Source: Aphrophora alni (taxonomy: Eukaryota > Arthropoda > Insecta > Hemiptera > Aphrophoridae). From it: a stretch of 64,000 nt of DNA. Of this stretch, positions 37,155 through 49,600 are shown piece by piece. The stretch is taken from assembly GCA_963513935.1 (NCBI GenBank), contig OY740765.1:69102253-69166252 (forward strand). Reading direction: 5' to 3'. Each line of letters starts with the position of its first letter. Position 1 is the first letter of the stretch. The position numbers and the translations under genes were made by a program. The notes under the pieces are model-generated. The model was given only the letters and a program-made list of their open reading frames with translations, was not told the origin of the DNA and did no database searches.

Positions 37155-38318
37155 TTAACCTTTACGCTGCGTAAATCGACTTTAGTCCATGACTTCAGAA
37201 AAACTTCTCATTTGGCTGCGTAAGTTGATTATAGTCCCAACTGAACAGAAACGATGTTATTTAGCCTCAAGTATGTGCTGCTTCCTGTTGGAAGCCTTTG
37301 AAACTTCGTAGTGTCACATGTTTTTGTTGACGTTCCATGCGGGAGTTTAGTGAAGAATTTACGGTGTTTTCAATGTTTTTCAATTAGTTTTGTGTTTACG
37401 TTTGTAATTATATTTATTTATGATACTAGTAATTGTTGCAGTGTATAATTTTTAAAAATTTAATCAAAGTTCTGAAGTGATTTAGTGTTGGCTTAAGAGG
37501 ACATATATTATTATAAGGTATGTACTGTATTGGTGATTAATCCTAACCTCTTTTCATAAAAAAATCGTATTTAAAATAACTACAGAGGAGCTTTATCCTA
37601 TAAACATTTTTAAGTATTCAAAATAACAAATTTATTATTACAATATTCTATACTAGAAGCAAAATTTATGAACATTTTTCTAAAATCAAGAAGTGTAATT
37701 TAGGAGTGTTAGCTAGGCTAGAATTTTGTTATTGTTTTTTTTTTTCTACTTGTGTTTGTTTTTGTATAATGGATACTTTTTTTGATTATTTTGAATAACA
37801 ATATTTATATTTATTATACATAAGAAAACATTATTAGGTGATAGTATTAGTTTTTTAGTACTCAAAAAGTGAAAGTGTGAAACTGTGACAGTGAAGTGTG
37901 AATTACCACAATTGTTTCTGACATCAGTAAAAATAGTGCTACCATCGCTTCTTACAAAATGATTAAGTTATTACACAATTATTTTAAATATATGCATGTT
38001 TTAAAATTAAAGTGTTATAGACTTATAGTATTTCCATTTTTCTTTAAAGTAAGAGCTATTTAATGAGTTTTATTTTTATTTTCAAGGCATGTAAACTTAT
38101 TTTTAAATAGAATATTTTTCTATGTTTTTAGGGCTTAAATCATGTTTTACATATGTAAAAATACATTTATTTAAAAATTAAAAGTGTATATTAGTGCAAC
38201 ATACACTAATAAAGAAATATTTAAATAAAAAAGCCTTAATGAAAAAAAAAATTTTTTTCAATCATAATTGCAATTTATAGGGACATGCATGGATTTTAAT
38301 ATGCAGCGAAAAGGTAAA
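37155..38318. mobile_element. piggyBac-like MITE (~1.16 kb)
   Basis: TTAA at 37155-37158 is followed by CCTTTACGCTGC. The inverse, GCAGCGAAAAGG, precedes TAAA at 38315-38318, where the duplication has one change. Two subterminal copies of GCTGCGTAARTYGAYTWTAGTCC lie near 37166 and 37215. No coding sequence. The interior is AT-rich with many stops. Confidence 0.65.
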
Positions 38319-39660
38319 AAATATTGCTGGTTCCGATTCATAAGATTTCTATCTCAGCAGTTTCATATCTACAGACCCTTTAAATAGGTCCATAATATAT
38401 TAAGTAAGTTTAAATAATATTGAGACAGATTTTGTTTGGAGTTTATCTAATTTAAATCTTACAAAAATCTCCAAAGGAAGTATGCTTAAATGGTGTGAAG
38501 AAGACTACAGAAATATTCTATTGTTACATATACTCAATGTTGTTAGATGAATATAACTGGTTTGATGGAAAAAAATGTATACAATCTTAATTATATTTAA
38601 TTTTATGATCTTTGATCCTTATCTAATCTATTGCTTTCTAACATATAGTATAGAGAAAGTTATGGTTCAAAAAATCAATACAGTTTTTGAAAAAAAACTT
38701 TTTAGAATGACGTCTGTCTTCTGTGCAGGGTCCTACACTCCAAATGTATGGACCGATTTTAATCAAATTTGGTTAGTGTAACATTTTGGCCATACTTCGG
38801 GACTTTTTTCGATTTGAGTTCAAAAATCTAATCATAGAGTGAATTTCAAAACTAGTGACATATTTTTGTTCAACTTCCCAAAAACATGTGAAAACTTGAG
38901 TTAGATATTGAAATTTGAGAGCATGTTTGGGTAATTTTATTTTTATTGTTGTGTTAAATAAATGAAGCAATAAAATTACATTAACTTTCTTACACACCCA
39001 CCCACAAAACCAAATACTAAACAAAAATAATATTCCATCTCCTAAACATGTCCCTATACTACTTTTAAGATTTTTTTTTTTTTTTTTTAATTTTGAGATC
39101 TCCTTTTTGTGAAATATAAATTTTTTTTTTTAAGATATATAGACCTCAAACTTCCTTTGATGTGCCATAAATTCATTCTATTGATTAATATCAACTTTTA
39201 AATTGTGGAGATAAAGATTGATTTTTCATTATTGGTAATTATTTCTGAAATGTATTTGTGATTTGGTACACTAGTTATTGCTCATCTTAACGACGGTAAT
39301 GATCATAACTGTTACTCTTTACATTCAATCAAAATTTGAACGGAATTGGTAGGGTCGATTTTGAGACATAAAGTTTCTTAACAGCTCTATGGTCTTTTTT
39401 AATTTTTTTTTTTTAATGATAGTTCCTGAACGAGTATTACTGGGGAAATCATGAATTTGGGTCATTATAGACAACATTTTAACAAAATTGTTCCAACTGA
39501 TTTTTTATAAAATCGGAATTTTTAGTTTTCATTATATGACAGCCCATTTCGTGAAATGTATTTTATAACAGCTAAATGGTCGATTTTTGTTTTTTTTACT
39601 GATAAATCACAAAAAACTGTCATTTATGGAGAGATGACAGCTAATATGTTTTGTTTGGAT
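38319..39660. other. AT-rich stretch with a diverged repeat
   Basis: The segment 39280-39620 shares scattered motifs (CGATTTTGAGA, TTATAACAGC, GATTTTT) with the reverse complement of about 58590-58860. Phrases such as TTTTGGCCATA.TTCGGGAC at about 38784 and 58490 also match. This is probably an old dispersed repeat. No gene seen. Confidence 0.35.
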
Positions 39661-39669
39661 CCTTAAAGG

Positions 39670-40260
39670 CTACACCTGAAAAAAAATATAAGTTCCAGCC
39701 CAATAAGATTTGTACCAAGTGGGTTCCACAAATGCTTACAGAGGAACACAAGAAACAACCGCTTGAGCACTGTTCTGTACTTTTTGGAGTACTATGACCA
39801 AAATAATGATGAATTTTTGAACCAGAAAATTATTAAGGATGGAATTTGGCTCTCTCATTACACAGAAGACAAAACAGCAAGTCACAAAACACAATACCAT
39901 TATAAATCTCTGGCAAAACAAACAAAATTCAAACAGACACAGTCAATTCAAAGTTTTCTTGGTGAAGAAAGGTTGAATTCCTATGTCGTGGAGTGGCCAT
40001 AAATGTGGACGTGTACCTGGCAACACTGACAAAGCTCAGATGATCAATCTAAATTGCCGATATGGTCTTCACAAGGTGGCTATTCACAAGCATTGTCTGT
40101 CTGCTACATGATGATGCTTGGCCATACAGTGCAGTACAGAATCAATACTTTGGATGGCGAAAACTTGATCCCCCCCCCCCAGAATCCTGATCTTGTACTT
40201 TCAGACTTCTATGTTTTTTTCCAAAGATGAATGATTTTTTGGGAGAAAAGTGAATGGCAA
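39670..40260 (+). pseudogene. Mariner-type transposase relic
   Basis: Translation across frames gives KWVPQMLTEEHKKQPLEHC (the mariner 'vPr.Lt.eqK..R...c' region), then YDQNNDEFLNQKIIKDGIWLSHYTEDK (the 'GDETW..hY.petk' region with the catalytic Asp-Glu replaced), then LLHDDAWPYSA (the 'lHDNArpH' motif, second Asp retained), then NPDLVLSDFYVFF (the 'YSPDLaPsDyhLF' motif, third Asp retained). Stops and frameshifts are frequent. TIRs were not found. This is a different copy from the mariner at 43403-49646. It is dead. Confidence 0.7.
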
Positions 40261-40364
40261 AAGATGGCCAATTGAAAAATCAGTTATCAGTCTAATGGAC
40301 CCAACCGACATCTAACCAATCTCCTGCCATGTCTCTACATATCATTGGATATTACACAGAAAAA

Positions 40365-40620
40365 TAAAGAACCCTCAAGGTCTCATTATAATGTGTACGG
40401 ACCTGACAATCCTGAGATAACCTAGCTGCATCTACACATTTGTGTATGTAGTCCTGAGTTAGATTCCTCTCTTTCATCTTTCCTATTAAGTCTTTTGACC
40501 AACTCTGGTTCTTTACGAACCCTGATGCTATTAGAGAATTCCCGGGCAAAGGGTCTTTATTTTCTTCTTTTTTTTTACGTGACAATGATGACAGAGAAGT
40601 TTTTCACCTTTCAACAACAA
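40365..40620. repeat. Dispersed repeat pair, copy A
   Basis: About 250 bp align with 42650-42895: TTATAATG, CTGAGTTAGAT, CTCTCTTTCATCTTTC and GCTATTAGAG occur in the same order and spacing. A minus-strand open frame at 40352-40585 spans it; the other copy retains only parts of that frame. The origin is unknown. Confidence 0.55.
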
Positions 40621-40779
40621 GTAAAAACAAAATAAAAATAAAGAAATGTTGTAGTTTATATTGACAGTTGAAATTATGATCATTATTAAAATTGTCTATG
40701 ACAAAATGCTACTTCCTTAAAAAATGACCTTATATAACAGATGACATTTCAAAGATTAAGTATGTATTAATAATTGACT

Positions 40780-41605
40780 TGACCTGGAAGGGTCATGTGG
40801 TTAAGGTATACAAAAGGTTGACGGCAGGTCTATTCACTTTACATAATCTTTCCAAGTTGTGTTCAACTAGTGTAGTGAGGATGGCATATTATGGTTTAAT
40901 TTTAAGCACATTTACCCTATGGCATTGCTATTTGGGATGGGAAGTGCAGCAGTAAAAAGTTGTAACTTCCGGAGATTATTATAAGTGAATTGAGAAGAAA
41001 TGAAACTTACAAAGACGCTTTCAGGAAGCAGGGTGTTCTTACATTCCCCTGTATTGACATTCAAGAAACTATTTATTTTGGAAAAGAAAAACGAAATTTA
41101 ATTCAAAATAAGGATATTTAATAGTATAACATTCATCATAAAAATAACTTCAGTGTGAATAAATATCACTTAATGGTAACTTAAAGATTGCCGTAATAGC
41201 TACTCAGTGTGCCATCATACTTCTAACCCAACTACCTAATGATATAAAAAATATACATGTTAATAACCTTTATAGAAAAGCTTGCGACACTTTCTAGTGT
41301 CTGCCACATATTACTCTGTGAGGGAGTTTGATGCTGCACTGGGCTGTTGGAAAGTCTGGATCTAATTTGGATTTTGTTGATTTTATCACACTTTTTAATT
41401 CAATTTATTTTGTTCAATTGTTTATTCTAACTATTTCTTTATGCTATTATTTGTTTATTTGGTATTATTACTAGTGTGTGATGTATTTTGAAGGCCTTAC
41501 TAGGTGGTGTTGTAAGGCCTTATGTAAAATTAATCCATTTTGACTTTTGCTATACGTTTGTAAAATGTCACCAGCAATAAATAAACTATTATTATTATTC
41601 ATTCT
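40780..41605 (+). mobile_element. Jockey-like LINE 3' end
   Basis: The translation shows LTWKGHVVKVYKRLTAGLF, LHNLSKLCSTSVVRMAYYG and LSTFTLWHCYLGW, then QLPNDIKNIHVNN near 41240, matching the RT C-terminal half and tail of Jockey-type LINEs. The element ends at (ATT)n near 41585-41600, a simple-repeat tail common in these elements. It is 5'-truncated and carries stops. Confidence 0.7.
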
Positions 41606-43402
41606 CAGTGATGTGAACTTGGGAACAGCTGATGATAAAAACTTAGTCTAAAATAAATGTGTTTAGATAGTTTAGTAATTATAAACACACAAATGTTGTT
41701 CAATTATATTCAATCTTATGTTACATTTACCCACTTTAGAAGACAATTTGTACAAAAACTTTTAAAAGATAATGTGAACATGTTTTGAACTAAAAATGTA
41801 AGTCACTAGGCAGCTTTTAATAAACAATCTAGATGATGTTACACTCTAGTAGATAATTTAGGAACTACATTGATACAAATATAACAGAAATCGTGTTTTT
41901 GAAAATCTTCAACTTTTCATATTTATACTAAATACTTTCATATTTATGATGTTCATATTCATTTTTTCATAGGTATAGAATGTATGAGAGTTAAAAACAA
42001 CAATAGCTTTGTGTTAATGCATGATTACAGGAATGTCATCTGTAACAGCTTATTTTACTCGATAGTAGGCCTACCTGAAAAAAGTTCCACATAAAATAAA
42101 TAAATATAAAAATATGTTTTTAAAAATAAATAAATGTTAATTTTGTAAATACTGTTATCCAATATAAAATTTTTGTGTGTAAAGTTTACATTCAAAATAT
42201 TTAAACAAAGAGTAAATATCATGTTGGTACCTTTGGGTAAAATTGTCCAATGTCTAGGGTAAAAGAAAATGTATATGTTATTAATACAAACTACTTTGAA
42301 TTAATAAGAAGAACTTAGGACCATTACACTCAATTTTAATCAAATTAAAGTTTATCTAAAGAAAACTTTTGGAATTCATTTTGGATTTATTTATTTTTTG
42401 TTCGAAAAGGATGTAATGAATTACTTAAATAACTTATTGTAATGCAGTGTTTATATCTAAATTACCAATTTTTAAGATACAGACAATTGAACATTAATTA
42501 CCTTAAAAACTGGAAAGTGTTAGTCTACTGCTGTCCAGTTTAAACAACATTATTATTTATATTTTTTGTTCCTTTCAATATGGAACCTAGATTTAAACAG
42601 TTTACAGCTTTTGGAATTTGAAATCAAACATTAAACAATGGTTGACCCCTCAGGAGCTCACTTATAATGAGTATGGGTGTATCAATCCCAAGGTATCTTA
42701 ATTGAATCTACTTTTTTCATTTAGTCTTGAGTTAGATCACTCTCTTTCATCTTTCTTGCACAAACTCTTGATCTCTTTTGGTGCTATTAGAGTATTCAAC
42801 GGCTAGACGTCTTATTTTATGATTTTTTTTATTTATTTTTTTTTTCAGGCGATGACCAAGAGGTATTTTGCCTTTAAATGACGAGATAAAAAAAAGGTCA
42901 GTGGGAAAAGCAAATAAGTGGTCAACAAAATAATATAAATTGATAAACTAAACATATAAGAATTTAAATCTTAATTTTATAAACACTTGTGCTATGTGTT
43001 CATAAATATATATCCATCATTTAATTCTTATAAATATAAGAATAATGTTTATACAAAATGGACCTTTTAACCATTTCATTTCAGTATTATTAATTTTATA
43101 ATACTATTTTATTTTAATAAATTTAAAATGGTTTATTATTTCTTTTGAAAACTTTTTATGTTCGTTTATTACACTTTATACTAAATAAAATCTAGCAAAA
43201 TATAGCCACAGTTACGTAATTGTTAACTCACAAATTAAAGGATGCCAAACACTGTAAATTATTTTGCAAACTCTTTGTTTTTGTCACAGATATGAAAAAT
43301 TATGATGTATAATAGAGTTTCGGACCATTTTACCTCAAAATATATATATAAAATTAAAAATTAATTTTTTGATGGATACCCATATATAGTGTTGTCTGTA
43401 TA
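41606..43402. other. AT-rich stretch
   Basis: Apart from repeat copy B at 42650-42895, nothing is recognised. Confidence 0.5.
42650..42895. repeat. Dispersed repeat pair, copy B
   Basis: Diverged copy of 40365-40620 in the same orientation. It lies just outside the left end of the mariner complex. Confidence 0.55.
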
Positions 43403-43589
43403 TGAGATGTGGCTACAAAATAATAAGACTGATTTTTTCCACTTCTTTGTAACATGCAAAACAGAAAGTAGGGTCAAGTATTGAACTGAGCTCTCCCCTC
43501 TATTTACCGTTAAAGTTTCAAATACATGCAACCCACAGGTGAGCAGTATCCTTTGTTTGAAGAAACCATACAATCTGAGCTCCATTGGA

Positions 43590-43680
43590 ATAATGTCAAT
43601 GTGAAGTTCTACGTAAAACTGCTACAGAAAAGTAAAATGTGTTAAAAGAAGTTTATGGAGGGTATTCAGGTTTTCAATTA
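43590..43680 (+). pseudogene. Mariner transposase piece 1 (N-terminus)
   Basis: The translation contains NVKFYVKLLQKS, then KKFMEGI, corresponding to the 'iKFcvKLGKsatET.emlk..yG' N-terminal helix-turn-helix start of mariner transposases. The Tigger inserted at the TA directly after this piece. Confidence 0.65.
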
Positions 43681-45771
43681 CAGTATATTAGAAACTCCTT
43701 TAAGCGGACTCCTCCCACATAGCGACAAAAGAATAAGTTAATATTACTGTAAACGGTGCTAACCAACTAGGCATTAGATGGATGAAGAGACTGGTAGATG
43801 GTGCGTGACTTCTCTATACTGGAGAGAAGGAAGAAATTTCTCAGACGCTACTCACGAACAGTGTTTTAGTAGAATTTGTACTTGTCGCTTGTTGTTTATT
43901 TGGCCATCCACCACTGTATTTTGTTCTACTGCATTTGACTTATTTACACAATGTTGAAAAGAAAGAAAGTTGTTCTATATCTTAAAAATAAAGTGCATAA
44001 AAATCAAAGAATCCAGTCATGTTTTAACTGATTAATATGGCATAGGAACCTCAATCACCTCAGGCATCAAAAAGAATTCAGTCATTGATGCAGTAGGCAT
44101 GTAATCTGGACAGTGAAGATGGCAGTGCTCATCATAAAAATGATGAAAAAACCAAAGCACATGAGGCTGTGGACAAAGTTGTTTACACATTGTTCTTGCA
44201 GAAACGAGGAAGCGGTCAACCAATGTCTGGCCTTCTGTTATGTGAAAATTCATTAGAATTTAACAAAAAACTTGGTGAAGATTCTTCTTTTGTAGCAAGT
44301 ACTGGATGGTTATTCAAGTTTAATTGGTTATGTTATGGCATGGGATTCGGGAGTATGACATTCAAGGTGAAAAAAATAAGCGCAGATGCCCCAAGTGCGG
44401 CTTTGATTGTCAAAAACTTTCCAATATTATGACAGCAAGTACAATCTAGAACTGAGATGAAATGGGCATTTTTTGAAAATTGTTACCATCTAAAATGTTG
44501 GTATCTAAAAGTGAAACATCAGCCCCCACGTATAAAATAAGTAAGGAGCAGGTCTTCCTTATGATTTGTGGTAATGTCACCAGAAGTCACAAAATTCTGA
44601 TGCCACTAATTGGTAAATCACGAAAATCTCTGTCCTTTAAAAATGAAAACATCCCTTTAATGTATAAAACAGAGGAAGGCATGGATGGACACTGAAGTGT
44701 TTATGATAACACCTTCATACCCAAAGTGAACAAATTTGGCAAAAAACCCAAAAAAGTGATATTGGTAATTGACAATGCACCATCACATCCTTCCATGGAA
44801 CTGTTGGAATGAGACAATGGTTTATCCACTTTGTAATTCTTGCCACCTAATGTAACATCCATTCTTCAACCAATGGATCAAAGTGTCATCAATTCTTTAA
44901 AAAAATTGTACTCTTATATAAAGAATCTTCTACGTCAACTTCACTCTGCTGAAAACAATGATGTTGATAGTGTTTTAGATTTGTACAAGAAAACGAATTT
45001 GACAAACACTTGCTATATGATCGTAGATGCTTGGGATTCAATTGTGACTCACAACTTATATCACGCTTGGAATAACTTGGTGAATGAGTTCCAAAATGAT
45101 GATCAAAATCAAAATGATAACTTGGTTGTAACAGCTACAATAGAAGAGGATGGAGGAAATCACATTATAGTAAATGGCATTTCAATACCATTCAACTGAA
45201 TATACTAAATATCAATGACGAGTACGATGATAATGACAAAATGAACTGGTTGAATAGCGATGCCAACAATAACTGTTTTCAAATGATGACAAACATATTC
45301 TTCAGGAATTATTGAACGATAATGAAAAAACCGAGGATGAAGAGGAAGAATCCAACGTTATGGGACCAGACTCTGTACCATCTCATGAGGAAGCGTTTGA
45401 AGTAGAATTTAAACAGTTTGAAAAGCAAAAGGAATCTGATATAATCCAACTGTTGCAGCTCAAGCAAATTCGCTGCAAGAGCTGTTAGTGCCAAACGACA
45501 ATTATAATTTTTCAAGTTAAAATGTGTAAAATAATATTTATTTTTATATAGTAGTAAAGGTATTTTCTGTGTGTGGCATATGCTTTTTTGAATAATTATG
45601 TAATTTACTGTGTTGTACCTACAAATATCTTCTTTTTTATAGCATGTGCGTTTTTGAATAAATGTAAAAGTAATGAACAGGTTACACTGTGAAGGTTATA
45701 CTTATTTTGTTCCCTTATCCTGTCCAGACTATGATTAGACCTAATTGATCCAGATAAAGGGGTTTCTACTG
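43681..45771 (+). mobile_element. Tigger/pogo-like transposon inserted in the mariner
   Basis: The left TIR CAGTATATTAGAAACTCCTT and the right TIR (AAGGGGTTTCTACTG inverse) are flanked by TA at 43679-43680 and 45772-45773. CAGT ends, a TA duplication and a jerky/Tigger-type transposase identify the Tigger branch of the Tc1/mariner superfamily. Length is 2091 bp. Confidence 0.85.
43951..45488 (+). pseudogene. Tigger (jerky-like) transposase, decayed
   Basis: The frame starts MLKRKKVVLYLKNKVHKN, like the N-terminal CENP-B-type DNA-binding start. Next come VYTLFLQKRGSGQPMSG and EDSSFVASTGWLFKF (CENP-B HTH, about 44180-44330), then a DEMGIF block near 44455 with the first catalytic Asp, VILVIDNAPSHPS near 44758-44800 with the second, and PPNVTSILQPMDQSVI near 44843. 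The frame then stays open to 45199. Several frameshifts and stops separate the blocks. It would have cut and pasted the Tigger element; this copy is dead. Confidence 0.8.
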
Positions 45772-45773
45772 TA

Positions 45774-46101
45774 GTTTAAAAAAAATAATAAATAGGGAAG
45801 GGAAGTGATTTGAGATCACTGCCTGGTCATCCTCACACTTCAAAAAGAGATATTAAGATTTAAAAAGTCGGTTAAAAAAAATTAACATCTGAGTAATTGA
45901 GCAGTTGTTGAATTGGCCAATATCGATGAAGAAACTGACAAATTTTTTTTTTCCATACAAATTTTAATGTTAAATAATTGTGTTTGACAAATTTTTTTTC
46001 CATATAAATTTTAATGTTAAATAATTGTGTTCGAAAATGATACCAAGACTCCTCACTCCTGAGCAGAAGGAAACTTGAATGAACATTTGTGCTGAAATCC
46101 T
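45774..46101 (+). pseudogene. Mariner transposase piece 2
   Basis: The translation yields DLRSLPGHPHTSKRD (canonical 'D.rsGRPsTsk.de') and, near 46035, MIPRLLTPEQKE followed by MNICAEIL (canonical 'vPrlLt.eqKerR..ic.eiL'). A 50-bp segment with TTTTTTTTCCATA.AAATTTTAATG is duplicated at about 45940 and 45986. The piggyBac inserted at TTAA immediately after the AEIL block. Confidence 0.7.
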
Positions 46102-46479
46102 TTAACCCTTTTAGTGCCAACGTCCGTATATACGGAAGGTTTGAAAACTGCCTAAGGATGCCAACGTCCGTATATACGGACGTTCGGGAAAAAAATTCTA
46201 TCGGGATTATTTTTTTGTGTATTACAATTTTGTTGTTATGGAAACAAAAGAGAAAGAACTGAAGAATACGAAAAACATATTTGTTATAGTAGTATCTTTC
46301 TAATAACCAGCTGTTGAGTCATAATACAGATGGCTTTGGTTATAGTATTGTAGTAATGTCAACAGCTGATCGTTTTCATGCAGCGAATTGTTTTGTTTTG
46401 ATGGTGAGTGAATTGTTTGTTAATTGTTTTGGTGAGGTAAAAAGATTATTTTTCATTAATTATAAAAGTGTAATCAAAT

Positions 46480-48416
46480 ATGAAGCGATCGCGATCTCCG
46501 CTAAGTGAGAATACAGTTCAGCACGTATTACTAGGCGACGAGTTGAGTGATGGTTTTCTAAGTGATAAATCATATGAAAGCTCTGTAGTTGATGACAGTG
46601 ATGCAGACCCTTGGTATGACCCTACTATGCCTTCCACTTCATGTAGTACAGGTAGACCTTTTAAAATTAGACCTATTCCAAGGTCTTTTAGCTTTTCAAG
46701 TAGCAGTGATGACGAGGAAAATATTGGTAGGGCTAAGCCTACACCTAATCCTCCTGCTGCTAGGCCTACACATAACCCTCCTGCTGCTAGGCCTAATCTT
46801 GACGATCACAATAAATATGAGTGATGGTGATGATGATAATAATGATCGAGATCCTCATGATATTTTGTGGCAAGCTGTAACTGAGGGAAATGACCCTGGA
46901 CTTCCATATAGTTTTGCCTTCAATGAACTACCAGGTGTGAAACACTGTCCGCCCCATAACTGTCAACCTATTTTGTATTTTAGGCTATTTTTCACATTGT
47001 CTTTGATTGACAACTTTGTTAAATTTACCAATAAGTATGCTAGAAAATTTATTGTAGCTAATTTAGATCGTCTGTCAAATGCTAGTAGGCTACGACCATG
47101 GAAAGATGTAACTGTTGCAGAAATGTTTGCATTCCTATCTATTTTGTTCAACATGGGCATAGTAAAAAAACCCACAGTTGCTCTTTACTGGTCCACTATT
47201 CCTTGTCAGAATATAAATTGGTTTGGAAATATGATGCCTCGTACCCGTTTCCAGGCAATTTTGACATTTTTTCATGTATGTGACACCACAAATCTTCCTC
47301 GTCCAAATCATCCAGATTATGATCCAACATCAAGATTCCAACCATTAGTTGATCATTTTAATAGGTTATCCAAACACTATTTCACACCAAGGAAACACAT
47401 TAGCATTGATGAAAGCATGATTGCAACTAAAACACATAGTCAATTGCTACAGTACATGCCGAAAAAACACCACCGCTGGGGCTTGAAGCTATGGATGATT
47501 TGTGACTCCACTACTCACTACTGTATGCAATTTTTTGTTTACAAAGGGAGCAGAAAAAGATGAAGTAAAACAACATGGTCTTGGTTTTGTAGTTGTAACC
47601 AAACTTTTACAAATGTGTGGTTTGTTAAAAAAGAGCTATCATTTATTTATTGATAATTTTTTAAATTCCATTCCTTTGGCTAAGCACCTGTATGAGAATG
47701 AAACCTGTCTTACTGGAACCATGAATAAGAACAGAAAAGGAATCCCTAAAGAATTGCTAAGTAAATTTAGTGTAGGAGAAACAAAATATTTCAGGTCCCA
47801 ATACTTTCTCATGCTCGAATTTAGGGAGAAGAAAAGTCAAAGAAATCAAGTACTGTTGTTGTCAACCGATGCTAAGGCTACCACTGAAAGGCGATCAAAA
47901 ACATCAGGTACTTATGTTAAAATTACAAATAAGCCAACCATGATTAGGCAGTACAATGACTACATGGGAGGTATTGATGTATCTGATCAGATGCTGTATC
48001 AGTATTTAGAAGAAAGAAGGTCCACCAAACAGTGGAAGAAGGTGGCACTGAATATCTCATCAAGAATGATGTTGAATGCTTATATTCTGTATAAACCAAA
48101 TTCTGATAAGCCTATGGTAAGATTAGACTTTGTCCTAAATATTATAGAAGACCTCTCAAAAGAATGGCTAAGGAACAAAAATGTCCAAAACTCTCCCACA
48201 ATCACAGGTGAGCCTAACCAAGGAGGCGGAGATGCTGCTTTGGGTGGTGATTTTTTGGAGAAACTACCCTTCAAAAGAGAAAAAAAATGTTCGGTTTGTA
48301 GTGCTGCTAGCACTAAAATTGGTGGAAAAAGAAAGAAAACAACATTCCAGTGCAAACGCTGCCAAAAGGGGGTGCACCCTGTATGTCTGCCACACCACAT
48401 CTCTGTCACTGCGTAA
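46480..48416 (+). pseudogene. piggyBac transposase, near full length with two frameshifts
   Basis: The N-terminal frame begins MKRSRSPLSEN at 46480 and is rich in Asp, Ser and Pro (DDSDADPWYDPTMPSTS). A shift near 46800-46824 moves the reading to a second frame (from 46817). A second shift near 47544-47552 moves it to the third, which stops at 48416. Catalytic positions of the DDE_Tnp_1_7 domain are kept: ISIDESM near 47403, LFIDNFLNS near 47648 and YMGGIDVSDQM near 47966. The C-terminus has a Cys/His-rich zinc-binding domain (CSVCSAAST...CKRCQKGVHPVCLPHH). Both shifts look like single-base indels. Sequencing error or another allele being intact are alternatives to a true pseudogene. A shorter protein starting at the ATG at 46817 would still cross the second shift. 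Confidence 0.9.
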
Positions 48417-48657
48417 ACTTCAAGAATAAAAAAAAAAAAAAAATGCTAAAAAATGTTTATTTTTACAAACTTATTAGTTTTTCTTATAAAGTGATTATAT
48501 TTTTGTGTATTTTGACTCAATTGAGTAATATTAGTACAGTAAATATATTATGAATTTGTATTGTAGTTATGTCTACATAAAAACAACACAAAAGCAAAAA
48601 AAAATGTTTAACACAAAAAATGGTATAACTTTAAAAGTTTTTTTACTAGGAAGCTAA

Positions 48658-48660
<3 letters not shown>

Positions 48661-48688
<28 letters not shown>
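48661..48688. repeat. (TG)n microsatellite inside the piggyBac
   Basis: About 13 TG repeats in the 3' non-coding part of the element. Confidence 0.95.
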
Positions 48689-49054
48689 ACAGTTTTAGTG
48701 GTTTTATCAAGTTACATAACATTTTTCAAGAATTTTGTTTTTTCCAAGAATTAAATTTTATGGAAAACAAAAAATATTTATTTTTGGTAAGTACAACTTT
48801 TTGTTTTTAGTTATAAAAAATATTATAGATTTCAAAAAGGGTAATTTTTATATTTCTTAGGTAGGAAATTTAATTTTGTACAAAACAAAAAAAAATTTGA
48901 AAAAATGTTAATATTTGTAGTTTTTATAAATGTTTTAGTAAAACACTGCAAAATATATAAAAAAAAGGCCTGGCATTCTTCATAGTACTAGTGGGAAAAA
49001 TCTTGGCATTCTTGGGAGTGACTATGGAATTTTTCCTGGCACTAAAAGGGTTAA

Positions 49055-49600
49055 ACACATTGAAAATAATCCTGAATTCATAGAAACTGTAATAACTTGT
49101 AATTTTGTATATAATCATTGTCTTTTCAGTGTGGCCCAGAAACTAAATGCCAATACATACATGAGCAAGTCCAAATTAAAAGCAAGATTAATTGTGTTTA
49201 TGATACCCAAAGAATTGTTCATAATGTTTGGGTGCCTAAAGGTCAAACTGTTTATCAAGTCTACTTACTGTAAGGAGGTCTTGATAATCCTTCTTGAACA
49301 GATGAGAAGAAAAAGACCTAAAATGGGGAAGAACAGCGCATGGATTCTTCACCAAGATAATGTGTTGGCACACAGCTCGCAGTTTGGTAAGACGTTTCTA
49401 GCGAAGAACGGAGTCCCCATGATAGAACATCTACCATATTCACCTAACCTAGCTCTAAGCCTATACAACTTTCTTTGTTTCTAAAAATCAAGTCTAAAGA
49501 ACCCATTTTGAGTCCATAGATGTAGTTAATGTAAAAATTATGGAACTTATGAAAAAAGCTATCATGAGATGACATTACATTTTCAATGTGTAATTTATTA
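49055..49600 (+). pseudogene. Mariner transposase piece 3 (catalytic C-terminal part)
   Basis: This resumes after the piggyBac. FIETVIT.. near 49079 is the 'vitGDETW' block with the first Asp lost. RIVHNVWVPKGQTVYQVYY, read across a frameshift, matches the 'RGIVh.efvP.GqTVN..yY' block. RKRPKMGKNSAWILHQDNVLAH near 49313 holds the second Asp, and HLPYSPNLAL has Asn where the third Asp (YSPDLA) is expected. At least two of three catalytic residues are gone, so it is inactive. The right TIR follows at 49627-49646. Confidence 0.8.

Larger units (their letters stand above)
46102..49054 (+). mobile_element. piggyBac transposon inserted in the mariner
   Basis: TTAA at 46102-46105 and CCCTTTTAGTGCCA on the left are mirrored by TGGCACTAAAAGGG and TTAA at 49051-49054, a perfect 14-bp TIR with a perfect target duplication. 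Subterminal repeats are present: a TGCCAACGTCCGTATATACGG unit occurs twice on the left (about 46115 and 46159), and a TTGGCATTCTTGGGAGT-like unit twice on the right. Total 2945 bp between duplications, a normal length for an autonomous piggyBac. The clean ends suggest it is the youngest of the three elements. Confidence 0.93.

Noticed and set aside
46589..46816. Leu-rich N-terminal part of the second transposase frame
   Set aside because: It overlaps the genuine acidic N-terminus in another frame. The transposase signal in this frame begins only near 46817.
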